A stretch of 17,989 bases of DNA from Gammaproteobacteria bacterium UBA3067 (GTDB lineage Bacteria; Pseudomonadota; Gammaproteobacteria; Pseudomonadales; UBA3067). Each line of letters starts with the position of its first letter. The stretch's first letter is position 1. This document shows positions 14,160 through 17,989 of this stretch, piece by piece. The notes beneath the pieces are model-generated. The model searched no databases. It saw nothing but the letters and a program-made list of their open reading frames with translations, and had not been told where the DNA came from. Location: positions 1 to 17,989 of the forward strand of contig DFBZ01000002.1 of assembly GCA_002366835.1 (NCBI GenBank), given 5' to 3'. Position numbers and translations under genes: made by a program.

Positions 14160-17100
14160 GTGATCAAACGGATATTGTATGTTGCTATATTTATTACTAT
14201 TAGTAGTTGGGTTTCGGGGGATGATGGTGGCAGCGGAAACCCAGGCGCTCCTTTTATAAAAAGCATGTCTAAACCGAGTGGCCAACAAGGTTCGGAAGTT
14301 GTATCAGAAGCTGACCACGCTTTTATAGAGATGATGAACTTCTATGTTCCCACCAAGGCCTCAAATGGGGAGCTTGGAGATACCACATACTTTAATATTG
14401 ACGGCAACACTGTAGAAACTCGCTCTCTTGCAAAGCCACTTGTGGGTGTTTTTATCTACGGCCCGGTGGTCGGTGTTGAGGGTGTCGGTTTCGTCGGGCA
14501 TGGAAAGAGGGACGCCTATGCAGCAGTGAGCCTTGACGACGGTACGACATGGAAGCGTAGCAATTTGTCTGATTCTGCTGATAGCAGCTCTATCGAAGTT
14601 GAAATCCCGATTCCTGACCCAGGCTCTCCTGCCGCTCATACTCTTGGCAGCATTGATTTTAGCAGCTCGGGTATGACCAGCACTGCCAGAATGGTCACTG
14701 ATGTCACGCGCAGTATCGCAAATATTGATGCGTCCACCGGCGCCAACTACATACCCGATATAGACGGACTGACTGGTGCTACCGTTCCCGGTGACGATCC
14801 TAACCCCCCGGTTATTGAGGAAGCCGAATGGAAACAAAAAGGAGGACAAGTCGGCAGCCTCATTGTTGAGGGCAAGGCTGATAGATTAGAAAACGGAAAT
14901 AAGCGAGTAGTAATCCGCAATGCCGTGACTAAAGAAGAAATATCTATCGCTGTAATACAACCGGCAACAGGGGATTTTATAACGAGAAAGGCTGTTCGAG
15001 AAGCTCCATGCTCTATTGAAGCAGGCATTGATGGCGTCTACGGTGATCCGGTGCTGGTTGAAGACGCCCCATCAGATTGCATCGGAAAACCGGATCTAAC
15101 GCCGACAATTACAGACTATCCTGGCGATGTTATAAATATTTTCCATGCAGTTGCCGGTAATAAAGCACTGGTCGCGTGGCCTAGCCGCTATTGCAATGGA
15201 GGCAGTCCAAACTATGCATTAGAAACGAGCAACCCGGAACGCCTGGCGACGATAGCAGAGTTTCTTGATATCGATCTGGATACGGCAACTTCAGATGATT
15301 TGTACTTGCTAGATATGTATGGCGTAGCAGGTGCCCAACGAACCGTCGATTACAGTGATGACAAATTCGAACAAAACCAGGCGGTTGGTGAAGTGCCTTA
15401 TAGCTGTCTTTGGACGGCACGAGGTACCATTGAGGAAGACCCTGAGGGTGGCCATAAGATGGTTTGGCGTAAAGCAGAGCGTCTTACTTCCGGCAGACGC
15501 GATGTTAATCGTGTCGAAGTAGAATGTGTTGAAGGGGCCGGGTGCGCTATCACCTGGCAAGAAGATCCTGATGGTTTACGCCCAGGCCAAGGGCTCGGCC
15601 CCGGTGAGGGCTGGAGTGGTGCCATCGCTCACAGTCAGACTGACGTTTGGTATTCCTATCTCAATTGGTCATCGTTTGACATGGTTGAAAACCCTGATGA
15701 TCCAAACGAAATCATGACCTATAACGAATTTGCTGAGGGAGGTTTTGAAACCAAACCGCAAGTCGGTATTCCCATGGCAATGCCGATGCGCCTAACAGAC
15801 AATGCGAAATGCAATGTGGAAAATCCTCAACCTTATTGCAATGGATCTGCCATATCAGAAAATTTTACAGCGCTCTTAAATCCTGTCGATTATGGTCTGC
15901 CCGATATGTGCTCAGAGGTAATCGAAATTCCAACCGGGCAATCCGGCAGCTTGTCAAAGGTATGTGTGACAGAAAAGGGCCTGCCTCTACTGGGTAATGT
16001 CGCTGCAACTCGGCCCAGGTTGGGGTTATTTGGTTACGATTCTAACGGCGATCAACTAACGGATAGCGCCTGGATTGTTGTCGAAGCCGAAGAATCGAAA
16101 GGCATGGGGGCATTTTATTTTGATGACGCTTCCGGCTCTCCGGCACCCTGCGAAGAAGACGCGACCGACACTTGTGTTGTTGCCGATGATGGGAAAGACA
16201 TCTGGTATTACAGCAACGGCATGTCGCTTACCGATGCATCTCGAATCAGCCCTCAAGGACTCCTTGCCAATCTTTCCGGGCACGGCAATATGCTTAATCA
16301 GCCTGAAGTTAATTGGCAGACCGGAAACTTTTATCCCGTTTTAAACACCGGTCAAATGTGGGATTTTGGTGAGTATAACTACGACATCTATCGTACGGAA
16401 ATTGCCCGAAGGGGAAGCCTGCTCGCTCAGCCCATTTCCAAAGCACTTAGTAGCAGTAGCAGGCTCGCTGCCCTCCCAGCATGGAAACAAGGCATCATGA
16501 ATCAGGGTGGGCCGGCTGATGTCATGGTACGGCGTATTGTAATTCCAGAGTCGTTTGATCCATCCAGTGATAATCCCTACGCCTTTGTAAATATGGTATG
16601 CGACGAATGGCTCGTGGAAAAAGGCGATAGCCCCTACTACCCCGATGGGCTGTGCCGGGATTCGGCCATCAACCTTTCAGCAACAGTTCCTGACGTGTGT
16701 ATTGATTCGCAAGGTGACCCCAATGAAACTGTGGCCTGTCCAACAGTGACATTCAATGGCGCTCCATTCGGAGTGGGAGATACTAACCCGGTGCTACAAG
16801 GAGCAGTACAAGGGGAAGGGAATACAACTAAAGTACTAAACTGGCACCAGTGCCCGGGCGCAGATAACTATATTTCCAGCTCTGAAGATTTTGATCCGGA
16901 AACCTGCGAAGAAGGCGATAATAATTTGGCCGACCAGTCCTGGTACAACCCCTTAGATGTATCGAAAGGCCATCGCGGTTATCTTGATGGTGACTTTGTG
17001 ATGATGCTTTATGCCTGGTCGCCTAACTGGCGTCTGAACACAAAAGGAAGCGATCGTTATGACCTGTATGTCCGCCGCTCCTTTGATGGCGCTCAAACCT

Positions 17101-17816
17101 GGACGACTTTACCTGAGAGTTTTAATGCCAGTAATACAGAAAGTTATTCGGGCAGTGGCACCGTCACGTGCGAGACCTACCGCTCTAACGAAACACAAAC
17201 AGATGATGATCTAAGTGAGCCACGCGCCTGTTGGAAATATCCCGCAGGTGAGGCAGAGCAAGCGCGGAATGTCACGCAGTTAAAGTCCATGCGTTTTACA
17301 ACTTTGGACCCTCGTTATGCCCCTACGGCCAAGTCCGTTGAAGGTCCCATCAGTGAAGAAGACACCCGTGATCCCTCACGTTATTTCATCGTTTATGAAA
17401 CTGGGGATAACTCCACGGTGCAAGCAGGGGAAGCCGAACCCTTAAACTTATATTACAGCCGAGCGGTTTCATTTGGTGACCATTATCAAGTGTGGGCGGA
17501 AGAAGACGAAGCGGGAACAGAGTGTTACCCATCTAACCCTCACGAAGACGAAAACGTTTCTGACGTATTAGTCGACAAAGGTTTCTGCAATGAATGGGAT
17601 GCTCTGGAAAGGAAGAAAGACATCCAGTCCAGTGAAGCCAGTGTTGCGGCGAACCCCGGCGGTGAATTTCTTTATAGCGTCTGGGCGCAATGGGCGCATG
17701 ATGACGATACAGAAGAATTAACCGAATCCGATGCCATGTTCCGTCGTGTCTGGTACATCGATGACTGGGTGTCAGACGACTACGGCTGGAATATCACCGG
17801 CAGCGGTCAAGAGTAA
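14160..17816 (+). CDS. Large exported Asp-box protein, resembling choice-of-anchor O proteins
   Basis: A 1218-residue exported protein of unknown function. It starts with GTG preceded by GGGAG at a suitable distance. The signal peptide (MIKRILYVAIFITISSWVSG) has no lipobox Cys. Two Asp-box (BNR) motifs are visible: SLDDGTTW (124-131) and the degenerate SFDGAQTW (974-981). Such motifs are typical of sialidase-like beta-propellers, and the body is rich in beta-strand-like and WY-rich segments. Many spaced Cys pairs (for example CVEGAGC, and CEEDATDTC) suggest disulphides, and acidic residues dominate, fitting a secreted, calcium-rich or saline setting. Blocks such as ARRGSLLAQ and KGHRGYLDGDFVMMLYAWSPNW resemble proteins annotated as choice-of-anchor O, from memory only. 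Those usually end in a sorting or anchoring tail; this one ends ITGSGQE with no PEP-CTERM, GlyGly-CTERM or transmembrane tail. An FNR-like site lies upstream. Confidence 0.75.
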   Translation: MIKRILYVAIFITISSWVSGDDGGSGNPGAPFIKSMSKPSGQQGSEVVSEADHAFIEMMNFYVPTKASNGELGDTTYFNIDGNTVETRSLAKPLVGVFIYGPVVGVEGVGFVGHGKRDAYAAVSLDDGTTWKRSNLSDSADSSSIEVEIPIPDPGSPAAHTLGSIDFSSSGMTSTARMVTDVTRSIANIDASTGANYIPDIDGLTGATVPGDDPNPPVIEEAEWKQKGGQVGSLIVEGKADRLENGNKRVVIRNAVTKEEISIAVIQPATGDFITRKAVREAPCSIEAGIDGVYGDPVLVEDAPSDCIGKPDLTPTITDYPGDVINIFHAVAGNKALVAWPSRYCNGGSPNYALETSNPERLATIAEFLDIDLDTATSDDLYLLDMYGVAGAQRTVDYSDDKFEQNQAVGEVPYSCLWTARGTIEEDPEGGHKMVWRKAERLTSGRRDVNRVEVECVEGAGCAITWQEDPDGLRPGQGLGPGEGWSGAIAHSQTDVWYSYLNWSSFDMVENPDDPNEIMTYNEFAEGGFETKPQVGIPMAMPMRLTDNAKCNVENPQPYCNGSAISENFTALLNPVDYGLPDMCSEVIEIPTGQSGSLSKVCVTEKGLPLLGNVAATRPRLGLFGYDSNGDQLTDSAWIVVEAEESKGMGAFYFDDASGSPAPCEEDATDTCVVADDGKDIWYYSNGMSLTDASRISPQGLLANLSGHGNMLNQPEVNWQTGNFYPVLNTGQMWDFGEYNYDIYRTEIARRGSLLAQPISKALSSSSRLAALPAWKQGIMNQGGPADVMVRRIVIPESFDPSSDNPYAFVNMVCDEWLVEKGDSPYYPDGLCRDSAINLSATVPDVCIDSQGDPNETVACPTVTFNGAPFGVGDTNPVLQGAVQGEGNTTKVLNWHQCPGADNYISSSEDFDPETCEEGDNNLADQSWYNPLDVSKGHRGYLDGDFVMMLYAWSPNWRLNTKGSDRYDLYVRRSFDGAQTWTTLPESFNASNTESYSGSGTVTCETYRSNETQTDDDLSEPRACWKYPAGEAEQARNVTQLKSMRFTTLDPRYAPTAKSVEGPISEEDTRDPSRYFIVYETGDNSTVQAGEAEPLNLYYSRAVSFGDHYQVWAEEDEAGTECYPSNPHEDENVSDVLVDKGFCNEWDALERKKDIQSSEASVAANPGGEFLYSVWAQWAHDDDTEELTESDAMFRRVWYIDDWVSDDYGWNITGSGQE

Positions 17817-17828
17817 TATTCCATTCGT

Positions 17829-17858
17829 TTCAGAGGCGGTTTAAAAACTGCCTCTGAA
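17829..17858. terminator. Hairpin after the exported protein gene
   Basis: TTCAGAGGCGGTTT and AACTGCCTCTGAA form a stem of about 13 bp with one G-A mismatch and a short A-rich loop, 12 bases after the stop codon. No long U-run follows on the plus strand, so termination may be bidirectional or inefficient. Confidence 0.65.
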
Positions 17859-17928
17859 ATTCTACTCGAATGCGCTTTTAAAAAAGATATAGGTTTTTCA
17901 GTTAGATTCAGAGTTTTGCGAAGCTTTC

Positions 17929-17988
17929 TCAAGGAGGCAGCAGTACAGCCTCATCGTTCACACTTTTAAAGCTATCGATGGGTGTTAT
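17929..17988 (-). CDS. Possible C-terminal tail of a gene extending past the right edge
   Basis: From the window edge a minus-strand frame reads ITPIDSFKSVNDEAVLLPP and then TGA (stop at 17929-17931). The composition looks protein-like, and a convergent gene ending here would fit the hairpin at 17829-17858 serving both sides. Only 19 codons are visible, so chance cannot be excluded and no function can be given. Confidence 0.3.
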   Translation of the reverse strand: MTPIDSFKSVNDEAVLLPP

Positions 17989-17989
17989 G

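Noticed and set aside
14361..15028. Minus-strand open frames opposite the large exported protein gene
   Set aside because: They are shadows of a long, signal-peptide-bearing plus-strand gene and show no coherent protein features.

Overview
The window looks like a chromosomal segment of a Gram-negative bacterium, most likely a (probably marine) gammaproteobacterium. This is inferred from the secreted and outer-membrane proteins, an FNR-type binding site, the tRNA-Leu remnant and the IS families. No rRNA or other taxonomic marker is present, so the assignment is tentative.

Left part (1-2.1 kb, minus strand): a UDP-glucose/GDP-mannose dehydrogenase family enzyme (UDP-glucose 6-dehydrogenase, Ugd) and a small TrmH/SpoU-type RNA methyltransferase, both ordinary and intact. 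Next is a scar zone (2.19-5.2 kb). It holds the frameshifted C-terminal part of an IS1380-type transposase, interrupted by an apparently intact IS5-family element (2909-4182, 13-bp terminal inverted repeats, CTAA target duplication). About 1 kb without clear genes follows. That stretch carries the 3' half of a tRNA-Leu(UAA) gene and a diverged 53-bp direct repeat on either side of it, which looks like an old integration boundary.

Centre (5.2-13.75 kb): a secreted five-haem c-type cytochrome on the plus strand converges on a six-gene minus-strand operon. In transcription order the operon encodes a PqqD-like peptide-binding protein, an ATP-grasp ligase, a PLP-dependent decarboxylase of the diaminopimelate/ornithine type, a urea-transporter-like membrane domain fused to an M23 (LytM) peptidase, an outer-membrane beta-barrel protein and a periplasmic TPR protein. 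Gaps are 0, 84, 8, 98 and 7 bases. This is the most interesting part of the window. It combines a peptide-recognition module and a carboxylate-amine ligase with an amino-acid decarboxylase, a small-solute channel, a wall-hydrolase fold and two envelope proteins, and it has no radical SAM enzyme and no obvious precursor peptide. I read it as a candidate undescribed pathway that makes or handles a small amino-acid- or peptide-derived compound at the envelope; that reading is inference.

Right part (13.75-17.99 kb): a 414-base divergent intergenic region has a 23-bp tandem repeat and an FNR-like box correctly placed before a -10-like element. It leads into a GTG-started gene for a 1218-residue exported, cysteine-containing protein with two Asp-box (BNR/sialidase-like) motifs, resembling 'choice-of-anchor O' proteins but lacking a recognisable C-terminal anchor. 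A hairpin terminator follows, and possibly the C-terminal tail of a minus-strand gene running off the right edge.
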